DNA of 64,000 nt from Leptolinea sp. UBA4782. Lineage in GTDB: Bacteria; Chloroflexota; Anaerolineae; Anaerolineales; Anaerolineaceae. This document shows positions 49,361-58,086 of this stretch, in pieces; position 1 is the stretch's first letter; each line of letters begins with the position of its first letter. The position numbers and the translations under genes are program-made. The stretch lies in assembly GCA_002403095.1 (NCBI GenBank), contig DHHC01000013.1:48859-112858 (forward strand). The letters are read 5' to 3'. The notes beneath the pieces are model-generated. The model ran no database searches. It was not told the DNA's origin and saw only the letters and a program-made list of their open reading frames with translations.

Positions 49361-50278
49361 ATGGCAAAAAAGGGGAAGAAAGAGCCTGAACCAAAACCCG
49401 TGGAAAAATTCCCGCCTGTCACCGTACCACCCGCAGCTGTAAGCCCTTCCCAGGATCCGCAGGGGCAAAAACGGATCAACAAGAAAACCTACTGGGATGA
49501 ACTGCGTAAACTGCAGATCGAGCTGGTCAAGCTGCAGGAGTGGATCCGCTTCAAAGGGCTGAAGGTAGTAGTGATTTTTGAAGGCAGGGATGCCGCCGGG
49601 AAGGGCGGTGCGATCAAACGCATCACCGAGAGCCTGAACCCGCGCGTTTGCCGGGTTGTTGCCCTGCCCACCGCCACCGAACGCGAGAAAACCCAGTGGT
49701 ACTTCCAGCGCTACGTGGCCAACCTGCCGGCCGGGGGCGAGATGGTGCTGTTTGACCGCAGCTGGTACAACCGCGCCGGGGTAGAACGGGTGATGGGTTT
49801 CTGTACCGATGACGAGTACAGTGAGTTTCTGCGCTCCGTGCCTGAGTTCGAGCGCATGCTGGTTCGTTCAGGCATCATCCTGATCAAGTACTGGTTCTCG
49901 GTCAGCGATAAGGAACAGGAAAAACGTTTCCAGGCGCGCATTAATGATCCCACCAAACGCTGGAAGCTCAGCCCGATGGATCTGCAATCACGCTCAAAGT
50001 GGGTGGAGTATTCCAAAGCCAAAGATGAGATGTTCGCCCATACCGACATCAAGCAGGCACCCTGGTACGTGGTCAACGCAGATAACAAGATGTGCGCCCG
50101 CCTGAACTGCATCACGCACCTGCTCAGCATGATTCCTTACGCTGACCTGACACCTGAACCGATGGAGCTGCCCCCGCGACAGCACGAGCAAGGCTACGTG
50201 CGCCCGCCCATCACCGACCAGACTTTCGTGCCGGAGCTGTTCAAAATGGATGCCGGCAACGGAGACAATGAGCTATAA
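49361..50278 (+). CDS. ppk2: Polyphosphate kinase 2 (PPK2) family protein
   Basis: A 305-residue P-loop kinase. A charged ~35-residue N-terminal extension (Lys/Glu/Pro-rich) precedes the PPK2 domain. Walker A is Phe-Glu-Gly-Arg-Asp-Ala-Ala-Gly-Lys-Gly-Gly (~70-80). The second motif is Phe-Asp-Arg-Ser-Trp-Tyr-Asn-Arg-Ala-Gly-Val-Glu (~128-139), and the lid contains Lys-Arg-Trp-Lys-Leu-Ser-Pro-Met-Asp (~198-206). PPK2 enzymes use polyphosphate to phosphorylate ADP/AMP or GDP, or run in reverse. Start ATG 49361 has AGGAGG upstream. A perfect terminator follows. It adds a second polyphosphate enzyme near the VTC/DUF4956 pair. Confidence 0.94.
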   Translation: MAKKGKKEPEPKPVEKFPPVTVPPAAVSPSQDPQGQKRINKKTYWDELRKLQIELVKLQEWIRFKGLKVVVIFEGRDAAGKGGAIKRITESLNPRVCRVVALPTATEREKTQWYFQRYVANLPAGGEMVLFDRSWYNRAGVERVMGFCTDDEYSEFLRSVPEFERMLVRSGIILIKYWFSVSDKEQEKRFQARINDPTKRWKLSPMDLQSRSKWVEYSKAKDEMFAHTDIKQAPWYVVNADNKMCARLNCITHLLSMIPYADLTPEPMELPPRQHEQGYVRPPITDQTFVPELFKMDAGNGDNEL

Positions 50279-50307
50279 ACGGAGTGATTTGCATTCTCCA
50301 GTAACAG

Positions 50308-50345
50308 AAAGCCTCCCTTGCTCCAATAGCAAGGGAGGCTTTTAC
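50308..50345 (+). terminator. Rho-independent terminator after ppk2
   Basis: A perfect 15-bp stem (arms 50308-50322 and 50328-50342) with a CCAAT loop; the 3' arm runs into TTTTA. Confidence 0.9.
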
Positions 50346-50415
50346 CCCCACAACCTGCTAAATCTTGTATACCTGTGCTCGCGGTTTGGTCTATATTATT
50401 CCCAAAGAGGATAGA

Positions 50416-51503
50416 GTGCAGCCATCATTTGACCATGCAGCTGAAGTATTGCATTCCTACTTGCAAGAGCAGCCTCCCGATATCTCCGCCCAGGTGTGCG
50501 TCATCCACCAGGGAGAGACTGTGCTGGATACAGCCGGCAGTTCCCCCACTTCGTCTGGCATCACCACAGATACCCCTTTCATCACGTTTTCGGTTTCAAA
50601 AGCTTTCACAGCGGCAGCCATCCGGCACTTGCTGGATAAAGGCAAGATCGAGCTGGATGCACCCATTGCCCGCTACTGGCCGGAGTTCGGGCAGAAGGGC
50701 AAAGCAACTGCCACCATCCGGCATGCCCTGCTGCACCAGGCCGGCATCCCATCCCCGCACCTGTACTCTCAAATCCTTTGCTGGCCGTCCTGGCGGTTGG
50801 AACCCGACACGTTGCCCGTTCACAAGCTGAATTCTCCTCCGGGGCATACTCTACATACCACCTGGTCTATTTCGGTTTCATCCTGGGGGAGGTGGTGCGG
50901 CGGGTGAGCGTCATGCCGGTGGACCAGTACCTGATGAATACCTTCTTTGAGCCGATGGGGCTGGAGCACACCTGGATGCGTCTGCCCCCTGACAAGCTCC
51001 GCCTCAGCCCGCAGTTGCTGGCATTGCGCCCCCAGATGCGGGCGGCCGCCAGGCTGTTCAACCTGCCCGTTATCCGCTAAGCGCTCATCCCGGCAGCCGG
51101 GCTGCACAGCTGTTCCCGCGAACTGGCCTGCTTCTTCCAGATGCTGCTGTCAGACGGGGAGTACCGGGGAAAGCACTTCCTCCAACCGGGTACCACCCGC
51201 GAGGCAGCCCGCGTGCATTACAGCGGGTATGACCATTTCATAAAAACAAACATGAACTGGGGGCTGGGGTTGATCATGGGCAGTCTGAACCCGGATACAC
51301 CGAATGCACCTGCCAGCCCGCATGGATACGGCAGCTGCAGGGCAACTTTTTCTGCCATGGGCATGGGTACCTGCATGGTCTGGGCTGACCGCCGGGCAGA
51401 CCTGGTTACCGCCTTTACCTGCAACGGATTGCTTTCAGATAGCGGCACTGCCAGCCGTTGGGCGCTCATCTCCAATGCCGTCTGGGACTGCCTGCAGGGA
51501 TGA
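50416..51503 (+). pseudogene. Serine hydrolase of the beta-lactamase/penicillin-binding fold, broken
   Basis: From GTG 50416 (RBS GAGGATAGA) the first ~125 codons give a normal class C-like start with the nucleophile motif Phe-Ser-Val-Ser-Lys-Ala. Around 50780-50840 the coherent protein continues in another frame (Phe-Ser-Ser-Gly-Ala-Tyr-Ser-Thr-Tyr-His, where the family has Tyr-x-Asn). That frame is then interrupted by TAA at 51078-51080 and continues unchanged to 51503 with Asn-Trp-Gly-Leu-Gly and His-Gly-Tyr-Gly-Ser. One frameshift and one nonsense codon, both inside recognisable sequence, mark it as a pseudogene. The stop is TAA, so recoding as Sec is excluded. Confidence 0.82.
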
Positions 51504-51531
51504 TTTTCAGGAAATTTTAAGCTTAAGGTTC

Positions 51532-51559
51532 TTGTATTTCCTGCGACAACCGCTAGAAT
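51532..51559 (+). promoter_or_regulatory. Promoter of the NucH-like nuclease gene
   Basis: -35 TTGTAT and -10 TAGAAT with 16-bp spacing, 42 bp before GTG 51602, which has AAAGGGAGG as ribosome site. Confidence 0.5.
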
Positions 51560-51601
51560 GAAAGTGTCCAATATTTTTGCAATTATATAAAGGGAGGCAC
51601 T

Positions 51602-54600
51602 GTGAATAGTAACTTGCATATCAACCGTTTGATATCCATCGTTGCTTGCATCACACTTGTATTTGGGCTGCTGGTCATGCCTGTCGATAAGGTCCAGGCA
51701 GAGGGCACCGTCAGCCTGGACACACTGGGTGCAGCATATACCCAGGATTTTAATACCCTGGCCATCACGGGTACAACCAACACCAACTTGCCACCAGGTT
51801 GGTTTCTGTATGAAACAGGGACCAGTTCTTTAAATAACGGATCCTATGGTGCAGGTACAGGTTCCAACAATGCTGGTGATACCTACAGTTTCGGTGCTGC
51901 AGGCAACATCGAACGTGCTTTTGGAGGCCTCCTAAGCGGTACTTTAAACCCAACAATAGGAGCCCAATTTACCAACAATACCGGAGGGATAATCACATCC
52001 CTGGATATCGGATATATCGGTGAACAGTGGCGCTTAGGTTATTCTGGACGAACCGAAAACGACCGGCTGGATTTTCAATACAGCCTGGATGCTGCCAGCC
52101 TATCAACTGGAACATGGACTGACTTTGATGCTCTGGATTTTGTAGCACCTGTCTCTACTGGGACAGTTGGTGTAAAAAATGGAAACTCCATAGAGTTCCG
52201 AACTGCTTTGAGCAGCACCATCACTGGGCTTACTATTCCCGTTGGTACAACCTTCTGGATCCGCTGGAAAGATTTTAATGCCTATAGCTCTGATGACGGG
52301 CTTGCAGTAGATGACTTAACTCTGACTGCCAACGGCTACATTCCAGTTGTCGATCCTGCTCCCACTGTCTCCAGTACAATTCCCGGCAATGGTGCTGTGA
52401 ACATCCCGATCAACCAGAATATCAGCCTCACATTCAGTGAAGATGTAAATGTAACTGGAGACTGGTTTGACCTCAGCTGTTCAACCTCAGGTGACCATAC
52501 AGCTATTGTCAGTGGGGGACCGACCACATTTGTGTTAAACCCATCAACTGACCTGGCCTTTGCAGAAACATGCACTCTTACCATATATGCCGCCCAGGTT
52601 GCAGATGCAGATACCAATGACCCGCCTGACAATATGGCTGCCGACCAATCCTTTAGTTTTACAACCATGGATGATGTCTGCTCCCTCAGCTACACCCCAG
52701 CCTTCTCCATCCAAGGCAGCGGATTGACCTCTCCCATGAGCGGCACAACGGTCACAACCCAGGGTGTGGTGGTCGGAGATTATGAAGGACCAGGGTATGG
52801 CGGGTTCTACCTGCAGGAGATGACCGGTGACGGCGACCCAGCTACCTCTGATGCGATCTTTATCTATCATGGGTACACCCTAAACACAGTCAATGTGGGC
52901 GATGTGGTCAGGGTGACCGGGAAAGTGAGCGAGTACTACAGTCAGACACAGGTTTCGGCAACCTCTCCTACGAGCGTGGTTTACTGCGGCACCGGAACCG
53001 TGGCACCCACAGATGTAACCTTACCTTTCACTTCTGCCACACAACCAGAGCAATATGAAGGCATGCTGGTGCGTCTGCCCCAAACGATGTATGTAACCGA
53101 GCATTACGAGCTGGGCAGGTACGGAGACGTTCTCGTCTCAGCCAACGGGCGCCTGCAGCAGCCAACCAATGTTGAAGAACCCGGCGAAGCAGCCCTGGCC
53201 TTGCAGGCTGCAAACGACCTGAACCAGATCGTGATCGAAGACGCCAAAACCGGACAGAATGCGGATCCCATCGTGCTGGCTAGAGAGGGACTGCCGCTTT
53301 CCGCTTCAAACACGCTGCGGGGCGGAGACACTGCAACTGGTATTGTCGGCGTGTTGAACTATACCTACAGTAAGTACCGCGTCAGACCGATGTATGCCCT
53401 GGGCGGCTATGTCAATTTCGAACCAACCAACCTGCGCCCTGAGGCCGCTCCCGAGCTGGCAGAAGGCAGCCGCCTGCGTGTGGCAGGCATGAACCTGCTG
53501 AACTTCTTCAATACCTTTACCGGTTGCACAGAAGGAGTGGATGGTGTACCGACCGACTGCCGCGGGGCAGAAAACCAGGTTGAATATGACCGCCAGTTGC
53601 CCAAGACCGTGGCAGCCATCATCGGGACCAATGCTGATGTGATCGGGCTGGTAGAACTGGAGAATGACGGCTACGGTCCAGACAGCGCCATCCAGGCACT
53701 GGTAGATGCCCTGAATGTTGCCACTGCTCCCGACACATATGCCTTCATCGATGTCGATGCTGGCACCGGTCAAATCAACGCCCTCGGGCTGGATGCCATC
53801 AAGGTCGGCATGATCTATAGAACCGCCAGCGTGATCCCTGTAGGAACCACCGCGGCGCTGAATTCAGTTGAATTCGTGAACGGCGGTGATTCTGACATCC
53901 GTAACCGCCCAGCCCTGGCCCAGGCCTTCCAGGAGATCAGCAGCGGAGCCCGGTTCGTAGCGACGGTTAACCACCTCAAGAGTAAGGGCAGTGCCTGCGA
54001 CAGTCCTGATGCACTGGACGGGCAGGGGAACTGTAACATCGTGCGTACTTACGCTGCGACCTTATTGACGGAATGGCTGGCCAGCGACCCGACCGGGATC
54101 AATGACCCGGATGCGATCATCCTGGGCGACCTGAACTCTTATGCCATGGAAGATCCTATCACCGCCATCAAGGCGGCAGGCTTTATCAACCTGATCGACT
54201 ACATGGCAGGCAGTGATGCCTATTCATATGTATTTGACGGGCAATGGGGTTACCTCGATCACGCCCTGGCGACAGAAAACCTGACAGGTCAGGTACGCGG
54301 TGTGGCCGACTGGCACATCAACGCCGATGAACCCTCCGTGCTGGATTACAACACGAATTACAAAACAGAAAACCTGATCGCAACCCTGTATGCACCGGAT
54401 GAATTCAGGATCGCCGACCACGACCCGGTCCTGGTGGACCTGGAGCTGGATAATGTTCCCCCCACTCTGGGAGAGCTGACCGTAATCCCTGACCTGCTCA
54501 AGATCAACACCGCCGTGACCGCCAGCGCATCCTTTACCGATCCCGGCATTTTCGATACCCACACCGCCTGGATCGACTGGGGTGACGGGGCAACCACTGA

Positions 54601-55159
54601 AGCGGCAGTTAGTGAGACAAACGGCTCTGGTACAGCCACCGGAACACATAATTACACCACCCCCGGCGTTTACCGGGTAATGATGGTGGTCTATGACAAT
54701 TATGATGCTGCATCCAATGAATCCATTTATGAGTATGTGGTCGTGTATGATCCAGAAGCCGGCTTTGTGACCGGAGGCGGGTGGATCGATACGCCAGCCG
54801 GCGCTTACACTGCCGACCCGGCGCTGGAAGAGAAAGCCAAGTTTGAATTTGCCGTACGCTTCAAACACGGCAAGAAAGTCCAGATGGACGGCGATTTCCT
54901 GTTCCAGTTTGACCAGACGCCATTCATGCTCACCAGCACCAGCATTGACTGGTTGGTGATCGACCAGGCTGCCATGACCGCCCAGTTCAAAGGGCAGGGT
55001 ATGCTAAACGGCAGCGGCAACTACCATTTCTGGGTCTGGGTGACCGATGGCGAAACAGATACCTTCCGCGTCAAGATCTGGGAAGAAAACGGCGACCTGT
55101 TGTATGACACATTCATCGAGCTTCCATTAGGAGGTGGAAGCGTCATCATACACGAGTAA
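51602..55159 (+). CDS. Secreted ExeM/NucH-type extracellular endonuclease, multidomain
   Basis: An 1185-residue exported protein. It has a signal peptide (~1-33, ending Val-Gln-Ala), a beta-rich N-terminal domain, a Big_5 (SbsA Ig-like) domain (~251-352: Ser-Thr-Ile-Pro-Gly-Asn-Gly-Ala-Val-Asn-Ile-Pro) and an OB-fold NucH domain (~369-600: Ile-Gln-Gly-Ser-Gly). The endonuclease/exonuclease/phosphatase domain (~621-945) has the catalytic Glu in Gly-Leu-Val-Glu-Leu-Glu-Asn-Asp (~684), His-Leu-Lys-Ser-Lys-Gly (~788), Gly-Asp-Leu-Asn-Ser-Tyr (~841) and Asp-His-Asp-Pro (~938). A PKD-like domain (~951-1045) and a C-terminal domain follow. It degrades extracellular DNA for nutrients or biofilm release. 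There is no C-terminal membrane anchor. Confidence 0.92.
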   Translation: MNSNLHINRLISIVACITLVFGLLVMPVDKVQAEGTVSLDTLGAAYTQDFNTLAITGTTNTNLPPGWFLYETGTSSLNNGSYGAGTGSNNAGDTYSFGAAGNIERAFGGLLSGTLNPTIGAQFTNNTGGIITSLDIGYIGEQWRLGYSGRTENDRLDFQYSLDAASLSTGTWTDFDALDFVAPVSTGTVGVKNGNSIEFRTALSSTITGLTIPVGTTFWIRWKDFNAYSSDDGLAVDDLTLTANGYIPVVDPAPTVSSTIPGNGAVNIPINQNISLTFSEDVNVTGDWFDLSCSTSGDHTAIVSGGPTTFVLNPSTDLAFAETCTLTIYAAQVADADTNDPPDNMAADQSFSFTTMDDVCSLSYTPAFSIQGSGLTSPMSGTTVTTQGVVVGDYEGPGYGGFYLQEMTGDGDPATSDAIFIYHGYTLNTVNVGDVVRVTGKVSEYYSQTQVSATSPTSVVYCGTGTVAPTDVTLPFTSATQPEQYEGMLVRLPQTMYVTEHYELGRYGDVLVSANGRLQQPTNVEEPGEAALALQAANDLNQIVIEDAKTGQNADPIVLAREGLPLSASNTLRGGDTATGIVGVLNYTYSKYRVRPMYALGGYVNFEPTNLRPEAAPELAEGSRLRVAGMNLLNFFNTFTGCTEGVDGVPTDCRGAENQVEYDRQLPKTVAAIIGTNADVIGLVELENDGYGPDSAIQALVDALNVATAPDTYAFIDVDAGTGQINALGLDAIKVGMIYRTASVIPVGTTAALNSVEFVNGGDSDIRNRPALAQAFQEISSGARFVATVNHLKSKGSACDSPDALDGQGNCNIVRTYAATLLTEWLASDPTGINDPDAIILGDLNSYAMEDPITAIKAAGFINLIDYMAGSDAYSYVFDGQWGYLDHALATENLTGQVRGVADWHINADEPSVLDYNTNYKTENLIATLYAPDEFRIADHDPVLVDLELDNVPPTLGELTVIPDLLKINTAVTASASFTDPGIFDTHTAWIDWGDGATTEAAVSETNGSGTATGTHNYTTPGVYRVMMVVYDNYDAASNESIYEYVVVYDPEAGFVTGGGWIDTPAGAYTADPALEEKAKFEFAVRFKHGKKVQMDGDFLFQFDQTPFMLTSTSIDWLVIDQAAMTAQFKGQGMLNGSGNYHFWVWVTDGETDTFRVKIWEENGDLLYDTFIELPLGGGSVIIHE

Positions 55160-55175
55160 ATCACGTACTGCTGAG

Positions 55176-55215
55176 ATCACCGCTTCTATTAAGAATTTTG
55201 AAGCGGTGATTTTTT
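55176..55215 (+). terminator. Rho-independent terminator after the nuclease gene
   Basis: An 11-bp stem ATCACCGCTTC/GAAGCGGTGAT with a 13-nt loop, followed by six T residues. Confidence 0.9.
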
Positions 55216-55615
55216 CTCCCAGTCCTTCAAATGGTTATTCAGCCAAAGAAGAGACTTATACCAGAGACTTTATGCACATACTTCCATATAAACCTTTACT
55301 TTGTTAAAATATAATGAGTCAACTTGACAAAAAGGGGTTGAGTCGGTAAGATAAATCTTCCTTACAGTTATGGAAGGATCTAGTGGGAAATATGTACTAT
55401 TTTAGCGGTACCCTTCATTGTGCCCCTCTTGCCGCAGGCAAGCATTCAAACCTACCAACATGCAACCCACTCCCTGTACTAAAAAACGCTAAAGTTTTTA
55501 ATAGCGGTTTACTCTTTAAAAAACCCGGTTTTTAGGAGGTGCCCTGTAAGAATCGATTTCCGATCTGGTTGTCCGTGTTCATAACACTATCAAACAAAAC
55601 TTTAAGGAGAGATAC
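55216..55615 (+). promoter_or_regulatory. Regulatory region of the malEFG-type operon
   Basis: Within this 400-bp gap, -35 TTGACA (55324-55329) and -10 TAAGAT (55347-55352) are separated by exactly 17 bp. Overlapping the -35 is a dyad GTCAA-C-TTGAC (55319-55329), and CTTCC/GGAAG arms lie just after the -10. Further down, CGCTA/TAGCG arms with AAA/TTT flanks (55484-55510) form another dyad, a candidate LacI-type operator. An orphan Shine-Dalgarno AGGAGGTG (55534-55541) lies 74 nt before the ATG. The leader of about 260 nt is long. No metabolite riboswitch family was recognised. Confidence 0.5.
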
Positions 55616-56917
55616 ATGTCAAAGAAATTTTTGCCCCTGATCAGCATCCTGCTGATCCTGTCCTTCGCCCTGGCAGCCTGCTCGCCTAAAGCGACAGAAG
55701 CCCCTGTGGTCGAAGAACCCGTAGCCGAAGAGCCCGCACCCGAAACTGAGGCACCTGTTGCTGAAGAAACCGAAGTTGCGGCACCGGCTGAAGAAGAACT
55801 GACCGGTACGGTCACCATCTGGCATTCCAAGAAAAATGAAGAGACCAACAGCTTGAATGCCATCGTCATCGCCTTCAAAGAGAAATACCCCGGCGTTGAG
55901 TTCGAACAGCTGTTCGTCCCGGCTGATGACCTGCGCAACAAGTTCGAGACCGCTGTTGCAACCGGTTCCGGCCCAACCATGATCATTGGTAATGCTGACT
56001 GGGGTCCCGCATCCTATGATGCCATGCTCGTCCAGGACCTCACCCCCATGATGACCCCCGGCCTGATGGATACCCTTAACGATGCTGCCGCCAATTCGGT
56101 GAGATACAAAGATGCTATTGTTGGCTTGCCCATCAACCTGAAGGGTGTGTTGCTCTTCCGCAATAAGAGCATCGTTCCTGAACCCGCCGCCGATTGGAAT
56201 GACCTGATCGCCAAAGCCACCGCCGCCACCTCCGGTGACGTGCAGGGCATGGTCTTCGAGACCGGTTTCTTCTTCGCAGCCGGCCACCTGTATGCCCTTG
56301 GCGCTGACCTGATGGACACCACCTCCGGCGTTCCTACGTTCAATGACGAAGCTGGTGTGGCATGGTTAACTGCCCTCAAGAACGTCAAAGATGCCGGCAT
56401 CCCAACTGTGAACAACAGCGATGATGATGTCAACCTGTTCAAGGTTGGTAAAGCCGGTATGATCATCGACGGTCTGTGGAACGTAAAAGCCCTCACCGAC
56501 GCTATTGGTGCTGAGAATCTGGTGATCGATCCCTGGCCAGCTGGCATGTCCGGTTACGTTCAGAACGACAACATCTACCTGACCACCTCCGCCGCTGGCG
56601 ATGATGCACTGGCTACCTACAAATTCATGGAATTCTTTGTCTCCCCCGAAGCTCAGGCTTTCTGGGCCTCCGCTGGAACCCCTGAATTACCCATGGCAGC
56701 AGGTATCCCTGTTGTAAAAGGCATGGAAGTAACTGACCCGCTCGCCAAAGAGGCCATCGCCTGCTTTGCCGGCGGTACCGCCTTCCCCGTCATCCCACAG
56801 ATGGGTGTGTACTGGGATCCCATGAACAATGCCATCCTGTCCGTACTGGATAAGGGCACCGATCCTGCAGTTGCCCTGCAGGAAGCATTTGACTCGGTGT
56901 CCGGTGCAGTGAAGTAA
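55616..56917 (+). CDS. Sugar ABC transporter substrate-binding lipoprotein (family 1, MalE-like)
   Basis: A 433-residue lipoprotein. The signal helix ends at Leu-Ala-Ala-Cys22, followed by a 40-residue Glu/Pro/Val/Ala linker whose start (Ser-Pro-Lys-Ala-Thr-Glu-Ala-Pro-Val-Val-Glu-Glu) nearly matches that of the peptide-binding lipoprotein at 16140. The mature domain has Val-Thr-Ile-Trp-His-Ser (~64-69), Ala-Phe-Lys-Glu-Lys-Tyr-Pro-Gly-Val (~84-92) and the late Phe-Phe-Val-Ser-Pro-Glu-Ala-Gln (~341-348) typical of SBP family 1. It binds a maltose-like oligosaccharide for MalF/MalG, judged from the following amylase gene. Start ATG has AAGGAGAG upstream. Confidence 0.93.
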   Translation: MSKKFLPLISILLILSFALAACSPKATEAPVVEEPVAEEPAPETEAPVAEETEVAAPAEEELTGTVTIWHSKKNEETNSLNAIVIAFKEKYPGVEFEQLFVPADDLRNKFETAVATGSGPTMIIGNADWGPASYDAMLVQDLTPMMTPGLMDTLNDAAANSVRYKDAIVGLPINLKGVLLFRNKSIVPEPAADWNDLIAKATAATSGDVQGMVFETGFFFAAGHLYALGADLMDTTSGVPTFNDEAGVAWLTALKNVKDAGIPTVNNSDDDVNLFKVGKAGMIIDGLWNVKALTDAIGAENLVIDPWPAGMSGYVQNDNIYLTTSAAGDDALATYKFMEFFVSPEAQAFWASAGTPELPMAAGIPVVKGMEVTDPLAKEAIACFAGGTAFPVIPQMGVYWDPMNNAILSVLDKGTDPAVALQEAFDSVSGAVK

Positions 56918-56959
56918 GCCTTTGATCCTCCTGATGGAGAATCAATAATGTAAGCAAAT

Positions 56960-56993
56960 GCAGGTGGATATACAATAATGTATATCCACCTGC
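56960..56993 (+). promoter_or_regulatory. Intercistronic hairpin between malE-like and malF-like genes
   Basis: A perfect 15-bp stem (GCAGGTGGATATACA and complement) with an ATAA loop, followed by TTGATTT. It lies 43 bp after the binding-protein stop and 47 bp before the permease start. As at 16044, it probably protects the binding-protein message and lowers permease expression, or terminates partially. Confidence 0.75.
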
Positions 56994-57039
56994 TTGATTT
57001 CTGGCAGGACTCATTCCAATACGTTATTAAGGAGGAAAT

Positions 57040-58086
57040 ATGGCTGTTCTCACTGACAGACGTGAAACGCCCGGGAAGAAGCCAGAATCCGGTTTTTCCA
57101 GAGATGTAAAGAAATCTGTAACAGCCTGGATCTACATCCTGCCGGCCGGCTTGCTGATGATCATCATCACCATGCTGCCCCAGGTGTACCAGGTCTGGAT
57201 GGCATTTACAGATTATGCTATTAAGAACCTCCGCTTTAATCCTTTCAACGCTGAAACCGCCCAATTTGCGCCGAGCATGGTCGGGCTGCAGAATTTCATT
57301 GACATCCTGCAGAACAACCTCTCCATTACCAATTACAACTTCGGGCGGATCCTGATATTCAATATCGTCTGGACAATAGCCAACCTGGTTTTTCATGTCG
57401 GCCTGGGAGTTCTGATCGCAGTTGCGCTTAACAGCAAGGGTGTGATCGGACGCAAAGTTTACCGGGCTTTGTTTGTGCTGCCCTGGGCAATCCCCGGGTA
57501 CATTGCCGCTCTAACCTGGAAGAACATGTTCAACCAGACATTCGGCGCAGTCAATCAGCTTTTCGGGGTGATTAATAATGCCCTGGGAACATCCCTGAGG
57601 ACCGATATCTCCTGGCTGACAGACCCCAACCCGCCTATCGGCAGTTTTTTAGCCTTCCTGCCGCTGGCATTTTACTGCCTGCTGATCACCAATGTCTGGC
57701 TGGGTTGGCCGTTTATGACCGTGGTTGCCACCGGCGCGCTTCAATCCATTCCAGCAGAGTTGTATGAAGCAGCTGAGATGGACGGGGCAAACGGCTGGAG
57801 GAAGTTCTGGGCGGTCACGGTTCCCCTCATCCGGCCGGCCATGGTTCCTGCCATCATGCTGGGTACTATCTGGACATTCAATAACTTCAATGTCATTTAC
57901 TTTATTTCAGAGGGCGGTCCATTTGGATTGACAGAAATCTTGGTCACCCAGGCATTTAAACTGGTTTACCAGCAGCGCCTGTACGGGGTTGCAGCTGCAT
58001 TCAGCATCGTGGTATTCCTGATCCTGCTGGTTATCACCATATTGAACAATCGGGTAACCAAAGCTACGGAGGCGTACAATGCATAG
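57040..58086 (+). CDS. Sugar ABC transporter permease (MalF-like)
   Basis: A 348-residue permease with six helices. The N-terminal charged segment leads to TM1 (~30-50); the long periplasmic loop between TM1 and TM2 (~60-110) is shorter than in E. coli MalF. The EAA motif Glu-Leu-Tyr-Glu-Ala-Ala-Glu-Met-Asp-Gly-Ala-Asn (~241-252) identifies the binding-protein-dependent permease fold. It overlaps the MalG-like gene by 8 bp. Start ATG has AAGGAGGAAAT upstream. It pairs with MalG; no dedicated ATPase gene lies in the window, so a shared MsmK/UgpC-type ATPase is expected elsewhere. Confidence 0.93.
   Translation: MAVLTDRRETPGKKPESGFSRDVKKSVTAWIYILPAGLLMIIITMLPQVYQVWMAFTDYAIKNLRFNPFNAETAQFAPSMVGLQNFIDILQNNLSITNYNFGRILIFNIVWTIANLVFHVGLGVLIAVALNSKGVIGRKVYRALFVLPWAIPGYIAALTWKNMFNQTFGAVNQLFGVINNALGTSLRTDISWLTDPNPPIGSFLAFLPLAFYCLLITNVWLGWPFMTVVATGALQSIPAELYEAAEMDGANGWRKFWAVTVPLIRPAMVPAIMLGTIWTFNNFNVIYFISEGGPFGLTEILVTQAFKLVYQQRLYGVAAAFSIVVFLILLVITILNNRVTKATEAYNA

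Noticed and set aside
55392..55535. A 47-codon ORF in the leader of the malEFG-type operon
   Set aside because: No ribosome site precedes its ATG, its composition is not protein-like for this genome, and it overlaps dyad sequences that look regulatory.
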